DNA from: a virus
DNA length: 24,376 bases
IMG/VR virus record: IMGVR_UViG_3300020451_000368
Span: 1 to 24,376 of that record
Strand: one strand, 5' to 3'
Shown here: positions 17,019-24,376 of the stretch, piece after piece
Position numbering within the stretch: the stretch's first letter is position 1
Layout: every line of letters starts with the position of its first letter
Program-made: the position numbers and the translations under genes
Notes under the pieces: model-generated
The model's database searches: none
What the model was told of the DNA's origin: nothing
The model's input: only the letters and a program-made list of their open reading frames with translations

Positions 17019-19523
17019 ATGGCACTCATAGGAAAGGAAAATGCATTTGTCTCCTCGCTTGAGGCAAACGCAGTTGGAACTACTGAAATAGTAAGTAATT
17101 CTATAACTGCGAGTGAGATAGCTGCCAACGCAGTAGGCTCATCAGAAATTGCAGCAAACGCGGTAGGCACATCAGAAATCGCAACAAATGCGATTGCGGC
17201 AGCACAGCTACAAGCCTCCGCAGTATCAGGCGTAGCAGATAACTCAATCACAGCAGCAAGTATTGCAGCTAACTCAGTAGATTCAAGTGAGTTAGTAACT
17301 GGTAGTATTGATACAATACATCTTGGGGCAGCACAAGTTACGGCAGCTAAATTAGCAGCTGATTCTGTTATAACAGTAAAAATAGCTGATAACGCAGTAA
17401 CAGCAGCTAAAATAGCAGAGAATGTAGTAGGCAGTAGCGAAATAGCACAAAATGCAGTTACTTCTACACACATAGCAGATGGTAGTATAACTTCTACCCA
17501 ATTAGGAGCAAACTCCGTAGATACCGCAGAACTTATTTCAGGTAGTATTGATGCAATACACTTAGCATCAGACGCAGTAGTTACAGCAAAAATATTAGAT
17601 TCTAATGTAACAACAGCAAAGATAGCTGATAATGCAGTTACTGCCGCTAAAATAGCAGACGGAAGTATTACTTCAACACAACTAGGAGCAAATTCAGTAG
17701 ACTCCGCAGAACTAATTACAGGCTCTATCGATACAATTCATCTAGCCGCAACTTCGGTAACAAGTGCAAAAATAGCAAATAATGCTATCTTAACACAGCA
17801 TATAGATGATGACCAAATTACAGCAGACCAAATGGCTGCAAACTCAATCGATAGTGCAGAACTAATATCAGGCTCTATAGACACAATACATTTAGGAGCC
17901 TCACAAGTCACAACAGCAAAGATAGCTGATAACGCAATTACAGCAGCAAAACTCCCATCTGGAGTTATTGCCTCAGACCATATAACAGATGGTACAATTG
18001 TAGCAGGTGACATCGCAGATAACGCAATTACAGCCGCAGCGGTAGCAGCAAACGCTATCTCAGCTTCTGAACTTAAATCAGATGCTTTAGGCGGACAAAC
18101 ATTTACAGGTAATGTTACTCTTTCAGGTAATTTAACTGTTAATGGTAGTACAACAACTGCTTCTTCTACAAATACAGTTATCACAGATAAACTAATTGAA
18201 CTTGGTAACGGACAATCAGGCTCTCCAACAGGAGACCAAGGTATTGTCATGGAAAGAGGAAGTTCAAATAATGCTTTCATAGGATTTGATGAAAGTGAAG
18301 ATAAATTTAAAGTAGGTACTGGTACATTCACTGGTTCTTCTACAGGTGACTTAACAGTCACAACAGGTACTCTTGTAGCAAATATTGAAGGAGACTTAAC
18401 AGGTACAGCAAGTGCAATAGCAAATAATACTGTAACAGCCGCAAAGATTGTTGCAGCAAGTGTTACAACTGCAGAAATAGCAGCAAATACTATCGCAACA
18501 GGAAATGTTGCAGATAACGCAATAGACGGAACTAAAATTGCTTCTAATTCAATTTTAACAAGACATATTGACGATAACCAAATCACAGCAGACCAATTAG
18601 CAAATAATTCTGTTCTTACTCAACATATTGATGACGCACAAATTACAGCTGACCAAATGGCAGCCAACTCAATAGATAGTGCAGAGCTAGTAACAGGCTC
18701 TATTGATACTATACATATTGGAGCTTCTCAGGTTACAACTGCGAAGATTGCAGATAACGCTATAACAGCAGCTAAACTTCCTTCTGGAGTTATTGCTTCT
18801 GACCATATAACAGATGGTACTATTGCAACAGCAGATTTAGCAGATAACTCAATTACTTCAGCAAAAATGGCTGAGAACTCTGTAGGAAGTTCCGAGATAG
18901 CACAGAATAGTATTTTAACACAGCACATTGATGATGCACAAGTTAATACTGCTCAACTAGCAGGTAATTCTATTACAGCAGCAAAGATACAAGCAAATGC
19001 AGTCGGAGCTAGTGAAATAGCAGCTAATGCTGTTTCAACTTCTGAACTTAAATCAGATGCTTTATCAGGACAGACCATGTCTGGAACTGTTAACTTCTCT
19101 GGAGTAGTTACTTTAGGAGACGGGTCAGATAAAGCTAACGTAAATGGTAGTTTAGGTATTCAAGACACTAACCCACCGCAAAAATTACATATTGATGAAA
19201 TTGGTGGATTCGATGTTGCAACTCTTACTAGTAGTTCAACAGGACAACAAACTGTGGACTCTTTTGCAGCAGCTACATTTAGAACTGCTAAGTATCTTAT
19301 ATCTATTACGAATGTCACAGATAGTGACTATCAAGCGTTAGAGCTATTATTGTTCCATGACGGAACAACAGCATATTTAACACAGTACGCATCAATATTT
19401 GATAATGGTGCGCAAGCTACATTTGATGCAGACATAAACTCTGGTAATGTAAGACTAAGAGTTACTCCTGCTTCAACTGATAACATGACTATTAAAGTCA
19501 TAAGACAAGCAATCGAGGTATAA
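17019..19523 (+). CDS. Long repeat-built tail fibre protein
   Basis: This 834-aa protein is mostly tandem repeats of about 10 residues of the type NAVTAAKIADG or NSITAAKIA, with a hydrophobic residue pair at regular places (V/I-T-A-A-K/E-I). Such repeats fit a beta-helical, probably trimeric fibre shaft. Two larger blocks containing LTQHIDD.QITADQMAANS through VIASDHITDGTI occur at 17787-17999 and 18612-18824. Between them (about residues 352-465) is a distinct insert: SDALGGQTFTGNVTLSGNLT, then a DKFKVGTGTFTG segment. A second SDAL segment recurs near residues 680-700. The C-terminal 120 residues are non-repetitive (LGIQDTNPPQKLHIDE, then LLLFHDGTTAYLTQYASIFD) and are the likeliest tip domain. 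No enzyme motif is seen. It starts one base after the previous stop. Confidence 0.8.
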   Translation: MALIGKENAFVSSLEANAVGTTEIVSNSITASEIAANAVGSSEIAANAVGTSEIATNAIAAAQLQASAVSGVADNSITAASIAANSVDSSELVTGSIDTIHLGAAQVTAAKLAADSVITVKIADNAVTAAKIAENVVGSSEIAQNAVTSTHIADGSITSTQLGANSVDTAELISGSIDAIHLASDAVVTAKILDSNVTTAKIADNAVTAAKIADGSITSTQLGANSVDSAELITGSIDTIHLAATSVTSAKIANNAILTQHIDDDQITADQMAANSIDSAELISGSIDTIHLGASQVTTAKIADNAITAAKLPSGVIASDHITDGTIVAGDIADNAITAAAVAANAISASELKSDALGGQTFTGNVTLSGNLTVNGSTTTASSTNTVITDKLIELGNGQSGSPTGDQGIVMERGSSNNAFIGFDESEDKFKVGTGTFTGSSTGDLTVTTGTLVANIEGDLTGTASAIANNTVTAAKIVAASVTTAEIAANTIATGNVADNAIDGTKIASNSILTRHIDDNQITADQLANNSVLTQHIDDAQITADQMAANSIDSAELVTGSIDTIHIGASQVTTAKIADNAITAAKLPSGVIASDHITDGTIATADLADNSITSAKMAENSVGSSEIAQNSILTQHIDDAQVNTAQLAGNSITAAKIQANAVGASEIAANAVSTSELKSDALSGQTMSGTVNFSGVVTLGDGSDKANVNGSLGIQDTNPPQKLHIDEIGGFDVATLTSSSTGQQTVDSFAAATFRTAKYLISITNVTDSDYQALELLLFHDGTTAYLTQYASIFDNGAQATFDADINSGNVRLRVTPASTDNMTIKVIRQAIEV
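17787..17999 (+). repeat. Fibre segmental duplication, block A
   Basis: This 213-base block encodes ILTQHIDDDQITADQMAANS through VIASDHITDGTI. It has the same length and almost the same protein sequence as block B, offset by 825 bases, but with many synonymous changes. Confidence 0.85.
18612..18824 (+). repeat. Fibre segmental duplication, block B
   Basis: This is the second 213-base copy. The protein differs from block A at a few positions only (for example VLTQHIDDAQ versus ILTQHIDDDQ), while the third codon positions differ widely. Confidence 0.85.
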
Positions 19524-19524
19524 A

Positions 19525-19743
19525 ATGGGAACTAAATTACAATTCAATATTGAGGATTCAGGCTTAAGTATTGACGGAACAGAAATTGTTAATAGTAGTA
19601 GACAGGTGTCCAATATGGACGTTCCTGGCACAAAAATGACAGGTACTATTGCAGCAGCTAGACTGCCATATACTATAACAACAACTGCTCCAACTGGGGT
19701 AGGTGCAACATCAAGCGGACACGTTTGGTACGTATACTCATAG
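19525..19743 (+). CDS. Small fibre-associated protein
   Basis: This 72-aa protein begins MGTKLQFNIEDSGLSIDGTE and ends with TAPTGVGATSSGHVWYVYS. The end resembles the closing segment of many phage fibre proteins (T.P....G.VWYVY). A central MDVPGTKMTGTIAAARLP segment resembles fibre shaft to tip linkers. It is probably a fibre cap or a short adhesin piece. It lies between two long fibre genes with spacings of 1 and 8 bases. Confidence 0.5.
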   Translation: MGTKLQFNIEDSGLSIDGTEIVNSSRQVSNMDVPGTKMTGTIAAARLPYTITTTAPTGVGATSSGHVWYVYS

Positions 19744-19751
19744 GAACTTAA

Positions 19752-22049
19752 ATGGCGATTTACGTAAATGACGGGGGAACGCTCCGTACTATTCGCTTTC
19801 TTGCGGTCAACGATAGTGGCACGATTCGTCGTGTCCATCACGTTTACGTTAATGATGGTGGCTCTCTAGAAGGGCCATTTGACGCTGTTCACAGTACTGA
19901 TAGAAGTACAAATACTCAAACTACTTTTATATCGGGTACACAGGAAACTGCTTTTAGCACTACTTGTACCTTTGAAACAAATAAGAATACTAGTACAGTA
20001 TACGATACTACAAAAAATACCACAACTGTATTTGATACAAGTAAATCTACAACTTCTACTTACGCAACTACTAGAAGTACTACAACTACTTTTAATACAA
20101 CTACAAACTTTACTACCACTACCACTTATAATACTACTAGAGACACAACTACTACATTTGACTCTACTACTACTTATACTACTACAACAACGTTTGATAC
20201 AACTACTACTACAACTACTGTATTCAATACTACGACTACATTTACAACTACTACAACTTATGAAACAAGTAAGTCAACAACTACTGTATACGACACTACT
20301 ACAACCTTTAACACTACGTATGACACGACGATAGAAACAAGTAGGTCAACAGGGTTTACGAATAATACTTCACAAAACACAAATACTAGTTACGCAACTA
20401 ACTTTACGAACGAAACTAGTCAAAATACAAATACTTCGTATCAGACTACTTTTACAAATAATACAGGTGCACATACAAACAACACCAATACAAGTTATAA
20501 TACAGCATTTACAAATAACACAGGTGCGCATACCAATAACACTAATACAAGTTATCAGACTACCTTTACAAATAATACAGGTAATCATACAAATAACACC
20601 AATACAAGTTATCAAACTACCTTTACAAATAATACAGGTGCTCATACAAATAATACAAATACTTCGTATCAGACTACCTTTACAAATAATACAGGTGCTC
20701 ATACAAATAACACCAATACAAGTTATAGTACATCATTTACAAATAACACAGGTGCTCATACAAATAATACAGGGTTTACCAATTCTACAAATACTTGTTA
20801 TTCAACGAATACATCATATGGTTGCCAGTTTACAAACTCTACGCACAACCATTGGAATACAAATACAAGTAGGTCAACAGCATTTACCTATAATACAGAG
20901 AGGCTGACTTCGATATTTGTTAGTCCAGAGTATAGTACAATTTTTGGTACATCATATGCTACAAATACAAGTAGAACTACAACCTTTATTAACTTAACAG
21001 ATAACCATACGAATACAAATACTTCGTATCAAACTACTTTTACAAATAATACCGCAGCACCAGCTAATAATACTAATACAAGTAGAAGTACAAATACTTG
21101 TTATTCAACAAATACAAGTAGAACTACGAGTGGAACAGTAGCTACAAACACTTGTTACTCTACAAATACATCATATGCTTGTGGATTCACAGTAGCTACG
21201 AATACTTGTTACTCTACGAATACATCATATGCTTGTGGATTCACAGTAGCTACAAACACTTGTTACTCAACTAATACCTCATATGCTTGTGGATTTACAG
21301 TATCTACAAATACTTGTTATTCTACAAATACAAGTAGAACTACTGATAATGTGACAGTATCTACAAACACTTGTTACTCTACAAATACATCATATGCTTG
21401 TGAGTTTACAAATCTTACAGCATTTAATACAAATACTACTAGGCAAACAGATGATGTAACAGTAAGTACTACTTGGAGTACTAATACAAGTAGAACTACA
21501 ACATACGAAACAACTTTCGCAACTTCTAGGTCAAGTTCAAGAGCAACTTCTACAAGTAGAAGTACAACAACTACTTTTAACACAACGAAGTCTACAGACA
21601 CTACTAGAAGTACTGAAACAAGTAAGAGTACTGTTTCTACTTATGCAACTACACTTGGAACAATTACAAGTAGAGCAACTGCTACAAGTAAAACAACTAC
21701 TTGTACTTTTGAAACAAGTACAAGTACCGCAAGTTCTAGGGCTACTTCAACAAGTAAGTCTACAACTTGTACTTTTGATACTACTAAGAGTACAACTACT
21801 ACTTTTGAAACAAGTAGTACAACGGGGTCTGTATACGAAACTAGTAAGACTACATCATCAGTGTATGATACTACTAGGGCAACAGACACAACAATTACAA
21901 CGGATCATTTGACAACTATTGCGACAGCAACAGCAACAAATATCTTTGAAAGAATAACAGCCTCTCAAGCTGGAACTATATTCGATACTGAAGTATCAAG
22001 CGCTTCTGATGTCGGAGCTTCCTATTGGGACGGTTCATCATGGAGTTAA
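19752..22049 (+). CDS. Giant Thr/Asn/Ser-rich repeat protein, probable fibre or adhesin
   Basis: This 765-aa protein has three parts. Residues about 1-45 carry three copies of a VND.G.L/I R motif (YVNDGGTLRTIRFLAVNDSG), a module found near the start of phage adhesins. Residues about 45-740 are extremely rich in Thr with Asn, Ser, Tyr and Phe. There are three successive repeat types: a 10-12 residue unit like STTTVFDTTK, with one aromatic and a charged end; a 19-residue unit, FTNNTGAHTNNTNTSYQTT; and an 18-residue unit, TNTCYSTNTSYACGFTVA, with paired Cys. A return of the first type fills the C-terminal third. The last 25 residues (SDVGASYWDGSSWS) are a different, probable tip domain. The even spacing of aromatics and Thr pairs suggests a beta-solenoid. 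I recognise no family and no enzyme motif. AGGA lies 7 bases before the start. Confidence 0.75.
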   Translation: MAIYVNDGGTLRTIRFLAVNDSGTIRRVHHVYVNDGGSLEGPFDAVHSTDRSTNTQTTFISGTQETAFSTTCTFETNKNTSTVYDTTKNTTTVFDTSKSTTSTYATTRSTTTTFNTTTNFTTTTTYNTTRDTTTTFDSTTTYTTTTTFDTTTTTTTVFNTTTTFTTTTTYETSKSTTTVYDTTTTFNTTYDTTIETSRSTGFTNNTSQNTNTSYATNFTNETSQNTNTSYQTTFTNNTGAHTNNTNTSYNTAFTNNTGAHTNNTNTSYQTTFTNNTGNHTNNTNTSYQTTFTNNTGAHTNNTNTSYQTTFTNNTGAHTNNTNTSYSTSFTNNTGAHTNNTGFTNSTNTCYSTNTSYGCQFTNSTHNHWNTNTSRSTAFTYNTERLTSIFVSPEYSTIFGTSYATNTSRTTTFINLTDNHTNTNTSYQTTFTNNTAAPANNTNTSRSTNTCYSTNTSRTTSGTVATNTCYSTNTSYACGFTVATNTCYSTNTSYACGFTVATNTCYSTNTSYACGFTVSTNTCYSTNTSRTTDNVTVSTNTCYSTNTSYACEFTNLTAFNTNTTRQTDDVTVSTTWSTNTSRTTTYETTFATSRSSSRATSTSRSTTTTFNTTKSTDTTRSTETSKSTVSTYATTLGTITSRATATSKTTTCTFETSTSTASSRATSTSKSTTCTFDTTKSTTTTFETSSTTGSVYETSKTTSSVYDTTRATDTTITTDHLTTIATATATNIFERITASQAGTIFDTEVSSASDVGASYWDGSSWS
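20451..20771 (+). repeat. 57-bp tandem repeat array
   Basis: Units start at 20451, 20508, 20565, 20622, 20679 and 20736, exactly 57 bases apart, giving about 5.6 copies of the 19-residue FTNNTGAHTNNTNTSYQTT unit. The frame is kept throughout. Synonymous differences between copies show it is not a recent simple expansion. Confidence 0.95.
21144..21414 (+). repeat. 54-bp tandem repeat array encoding Cys-paired units
   Basis: Units start at 21144, 21198, 21252, 21306 and 21363. The first three steps are 54 bases and the fourth is 57, because that unit is TNTCYSTNTSRTTDNVTVS (19 residues). Most units have two Cys, in NTCYST and YACGF. Regular Cys pairs suggest stacked turns joined by disulfides or metal. 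Confidence 0.93.
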
Positions 22050-22050
22050 A

Positions 22051-22221
22051 ATGGCAGAAGTTAAACAGAAACCAAAATATAGAAATAATGAGATTGACGC
22101 AAAATATGTAAATAATAAGATGGAAAACCTAATGGCAGCCCTCTTTGATACTATTGGCGAACAAGAAGAAAGAATTAAAGACTTAGAAAAACAAGTATGG
22201 AAGATTAGTAATAATGCTTGA
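22051..22221 (+). CDS. 56-aa coiled-coil protein
   Basis: The start chosen is ATG at 22051, one base after the previous stop; an in-frame ATG at 22009 would overlap the repeat gene by 41 bases. The protein is MAEVKQKPKYRNNEIDAKYV and a heptad-like helix, ENLMAALFDTIGEQEERIKD then LEKQVWKI (hydrophobic residues at regular spacing). It looks like a short trimeric or dimeric coiled coil, perhaps a fibre-assembly helper or attachment clip. It overlaps the next gene by 8 bases. I do not recognise a family. Confidence 0.6.
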   Translation: MAEVKQKPKYRNNEIDAKYVNNKMENLMAALFDTIGEQEERIKDLEKQVWKISNNA

Positions 22222-23089
22222 CGCTTTAAGTATAAATGAAGAATTAGGAGATATTCCAACTCACTTTATGAAATCAGGCAGTTGTATGCCACCTAAAGAG
22301 AGATTAAGTACTTTAAAAGAATTTCAAAGGCGAGTACTTCCTAAAGTATATAGAGGAGCAAAGTTTGAATTTGACTTATGGTTTAATACAAACGAACTAC
22401 GAACAATTAGAAACTGGTTGTATACAGATTTTCTAGGCGGGGGTATTTACATTCGTGTAAATACAATAAAAATAAACGATAGAGTTATGCATAGTATTGC
22501 TGATTCAGACATAAAAATAGACGAAGAAAGAATACAAAAAATAATTGATAGTTTAGAGAATAAGTACACTTTAAAATTTAATCCTTACGAATTTGATAAG
22601 GTAGTATTTCCACCAGGAAGTAATCTTATACAAGGCGGAAAGAATGTTTTAGATTGGAAAAAACTTGATAAGAAAATCGAAGACGGTTTTGTAATTAAGC
22701 CACACCCTATAACTGCTCATGTATGGGTAGCAAAATATAAAATGCGCTACGGAGCAGATAAGGTACTAGATAAAAAGGTTGGTGGACACGAACTACTTGA
22801 GAAATGTAAAGAGTTAGCTTTTTGCCCAAATAGTCAAATGGGGATAGAAGGACTCTTACTAGGAAAGCAGATTCATTCAGTAGCTACTCCAAGAGTTGCT
22901 AGAGAAAAGAATCATCTTACCTATGAAGCAATATATCAAGGCATAGCAGGAAAACCCTGCGGTTCAAAAACTGCCCTTTTAAAGATATTATCTAGTAAAA
23001 GGTCTGGCATAGTGTTTCACTTTGATGAGGACGCTGAAGAACGAGTTCAAAGATATCTTGAACAATTTTGGGAATATACAGTAAAATGA
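22214..23089 (+). CDS. Putative GT-B glycosyltransferase (KpsC/KpsS-like C-terminal half)
   Basis: The C-terminal half of this 291-aa protein resembles capsule-synthesis glycosyltransferases of the Kdo-transferase type. The key features are FVIKPHPITAHVW (K162-P163-H164-P165, the family's vKPHP nucleotide-sugar motif) and then ELLEKCKELAFCPNSQMGIE with GLLLGKQ (S207 to K217), matching the acceptor-end pattern of a Ser, then an E-A-L-L-x-G-K loop. The N-terminal half (about 1-155) is short for a full GT-B Rossmann domain and I cannot assign it. If real, it would move a sugar to a polymer or protein. It lies after the Thr/Ser/Asn-rich repeat protein and the coiled-coil gene, overlapping the latter by 8 bases. 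The next gene starts in an ATGA overlap. Confidence is moderate because only short motifs can be judged by eye. Confidence 0.45.
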   Translation: MLDALSINEELGDIPTHFMKSGSCMPPKERLSTLKEFQRRVLPKVYRGAKFEFDLWFNTNELRTIRNWLYTDFLGGGIYIRVNTIKINDRVMHSIADSDIKIDEERIQKIIDSLENKYTLKFNPYEFDKVVFPPGSNLIQGGKNVLDWKKLDKKIEDGFVIKPHPITAHVWVAKYKMRYGADKVLDKKVGGHELLEKCKELAFCPNSQMGIEGLLLGKQIHSVATPRVAREKNHLTYEAIYQGIAGKPCGSKTALLKILSSKRSGIVFHFDEDAEERVQRYLEQFWEYTVK

Positions 23090-24111
23090 TAGATATAATT
23101 ATACTAACAGAAGAATTTAACACCGAGATAACACTTAGTTCCTTGGTAAATAAATCTGAAAATTTTAGAATCCACCTATTCAATAGGAGGGGTATGCTTG
23201 CCGAAAAAATGCAACCAACTATTAAATGGGCAATGGAAAATTTTAGGGAAGTTTATAGTTATGAAACACCATTCGCTCTTAGAGGCACAAATTCAAACAG
23301 AATGGCAAGAGTATTATTACAGTTTAAAGAACATTGGAAAGACAAACAACCAAAAGGATTCCCTATTGAAAGAGTTATCGTGCATACTAGAGGCCCGAGA
23401 ATATTTAATGGTAATTTTGCAGGCAATGTACCAACAGTTAAACAAATGGGAGAAAATGTAGTTTATTTCTCAAGAAAGTATCAGTATTTTGACCATAAAT
23501 TCTATGGAAACTATTATCAAATATTAGGACTTACAGATGGGCCTTTCTTTGCAAAGAAAGATGTTGTAGAAAAAGACTTTTTACTTATTAACTGGAAATA
23601 CTTTAAAGAAAAACCAAATTCTTTCTTTTTCAAAAATGGAAAAGCAACAAGACAAATGAATTTAAGTAAGAGAATGTCTCAGGTATCAGGCGTACCTCAA
23701 AGACCTTTACATGATACAGACTCTTTTATATTGTCTGCAAATGATGATGTAATATTTGAACATATGAAAGGAATGAATCATGGCTATATGCCACTATACT
23801 TTGATATGAGAGTAGACGAGTTAATTAAGAGGGAAGCTATAGGTCCAAAGGATACTATGAATCATCATACTATGATGAGAAAAGCTTTCTCAGTAAATAT
23901 AGACCAAGAAGACTTATGGACTGATTATTACGAACAACCTACTTTGTTCTATATGGCAGTACCGTGGGATATGTGGACTAGTTTAATTGATGATATTCCT
24001 TTAAACTTAAGAAGAGAAGCATTAAATGAAAGAATGTTACAAAAAGCCGATAAACAGAAAAAATACCTTCGCAAAGTAGTAGAAGCGGGGTATTTATTAG
24101 GTAAGATATAA
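23086..24111 (+). CDS. Unrecognised 341-aa protein
   Basis: The start is ATG at 23086, overlapping the previous stop in ATGA; an upstream ATG at 23068 would add six residues and a longer overlap. It begins MIDIIILTEEFNTEITLSSL, a short beta strand then helix, which loosely recalls GT-A glycosyltransferase openings, and has an acidic SFILSANDDVIF segment (about 240-250) that might act as a metal site. These resemblances are weak, and a glycosyltransferase role is only a guess helped by its neighbour. The protein contains no Cys, is rich in Lys, Phe, Tyr and Met, and ends in a basic helix containing ERMLQKADKQKKYLRKV. The next gene starts on its TAATG. Confidence 0.7.
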   Translation: MIDIIILTEEFNTEITLSSLVNKSENFRIHLFNRRGMLAEKMQPTIKWAMENFREVYSYETPFALRGTNSNRMARVLLQFKEHWKDKQPKGFPIERVIVHTRGPRIFNGNFAGNVPTVKQMGENVVYFSRKYQYFDHKFYGNYYQILGLTDGPFFAKKDVVEKDFLLINWKYFKEKPNSFFFKNGKATRQMNLSKRMSQVSGVPQRPLHDTDSFILSANDDVIFEHMKGMNHGYMPLYFDMRVDELIKREAIGPKDTMNHHTMMRKAFSVNIDQEDLWTDYYEQPTLFYMAVPWDMWTSLIDDIPLNLRREALNERMLQKADKQKKYLRKVVEAGYLLGKI

Positions 24112-24376
24112 TGTCTATATCTAATAAGCTCAGACTTCTTAAGAAACTATGGTTTTACGAAGAAGGAGCTGAAGGCAACACAGATTTAGCTGGTCAAATT
24201 GTTTTTGAATTTGCTTCAAAAAAGCAAGACCAAATAATAAAAGACTGGTGTAAAACACCTACCGGCCAGCGATATCTCGCAGGCGAAAGAATAATTGATA
24301 ATATCGAAAGATTTAAAGATAGAGACCCCAATACTCTAGGAGCAAAATACCTTCAGTTCTTAGAAAAGTATGATTT
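24111..24376 (+). CDS. coq4: Coq4-family protein, N-terminal 88 residues (cut by window end)
   Basis: The frame opens at ATG 24111 on the previous stop and runs to the last base. The 88 visible residues match the front of Coq4, a ubiquinone-biosynthesis protein. The TPTGQRYLAGERII segment (49-62) fits the family's P.G..LL...P.I pattern, and NTLGAKYLQFLEKYD (74-88) fits the TLG..Y..FL motif. In the Coq4 family a later HDxxH motif binds zinc; it would lie beyond the window. Coq4 helps form or act in the ubiquinone-making complex. The call is fairly firm from two motifs in the right order and spacing, although the essential half is missing. It is an unusual gene for a phage tail region. Confidence 0.75.
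   Translation, partial: MSISNKLRLLKKLWFYEEGAEGNTDLAGQIVFEFASKKQDQIIKDWCKTPTGQRYLAGERIIDNIERFKDRDPNTLGAKYLQFLEKYD

Noticed and set aside
17738-18586. 282-aa open frame on the - strand under the repeat fibre
   Set aside because: The repeats create long stop-free antisense stretches. It has no start signal or recognisable domain.
20467-20907. Other-frame open reading inside the Thr-rich protein
   Set aside because: Tandem repeats keep this frame open too, but the product is a low-complexity Gln/Ile/Leu string, and the 19752-22049 frame carries the start module and tip domain.
20451-21414. CRISPR-like direct repeats
   Set aside because: The repeats are contiguous, in frame and without unique spacers; they are coding tandem repeats.
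5567-22049. Diversity-generating retroelement acting on the fibres
   Set aside because: No reverse transcriptase or template/variable repeat pair biased at adenines was seen; the repeats found are ordinary tandem or segmental copies.
22009-22050. Upstream start for the coiled-coil gene
   Set aside because: It would overlap the repeat protein by 41 bases; ATG at 22051 follows the stop directly, as at other junctions.

Overview
This window is a stretch of a tailed-phage genome (free virus or prophage; the window cannot tell which). All genes lie on the + strand and are packed end to end, most junctions being TAATG or ATGA stop/start overlaps. Base composition is evenly AT-rich and Arg is written mostly as AGA. 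The tail genes follow the lambda order (tape measure, M, L, K, I, J), so a lambda-type flexible-tailed siphovirus is most likely. The AT-rich code, the low-complexity Thr/Asn fibres and the gene style suggest an aquatic or marine phage, but that is inference. A Coq4-like gene at the right edge hints at a ubiquinone-making proteobacterial host.

Region 1 (1-11719) is the tail shaft and tip: the C-terminal part of the tape measure protein, minor tail proteins M, L, K and I, and a very large J-type central tip/fibre protein (2050 aa). L and J carry extra beta-rich domains that lambda lacks.

Region 2 (11722-13917) is a three-gene insert not expected in a lambda tail module: a RimK-like ATP-grasp ligase followed by two related GNAT-like acyltransferases. 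It ends in a hairpin directly after the last stop codon.

Region 3 (14016-22221) opens with a textbook sigma70 promoter, the only clear one in the window. It drives a run of small structural proteins and fibre genes: an Ig-like protein, a 42-aa membrane miniprotein, several fibre or decoration proteins, an 834-aa fibre built of about 10-residue repeats, and a 765-aa protein dominated by Thr, Asn and Ser with three successive kinds of tandem repeat. A 56-aa coiled-coil protein closes the run.

Region 4 (22214-24376) holds a gene with a GT-B glycosyltransferase-like C-terminal half (KpsC/KpsS style), an unrecognised 341-aa protein, and the start of a Coq4-family gene cut by the window edge.

The most unusual aspect is the mixing of ligase, acyltransferase and glycosyltransferase-like genes with hydroxyl-rich fibres. 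One reading is a phage-encoded system that covalently modifies its own fibres or the host surface; this is a hypothesis only. No integrase, tRNA, lysis, replication or CRISPR genes were seen.
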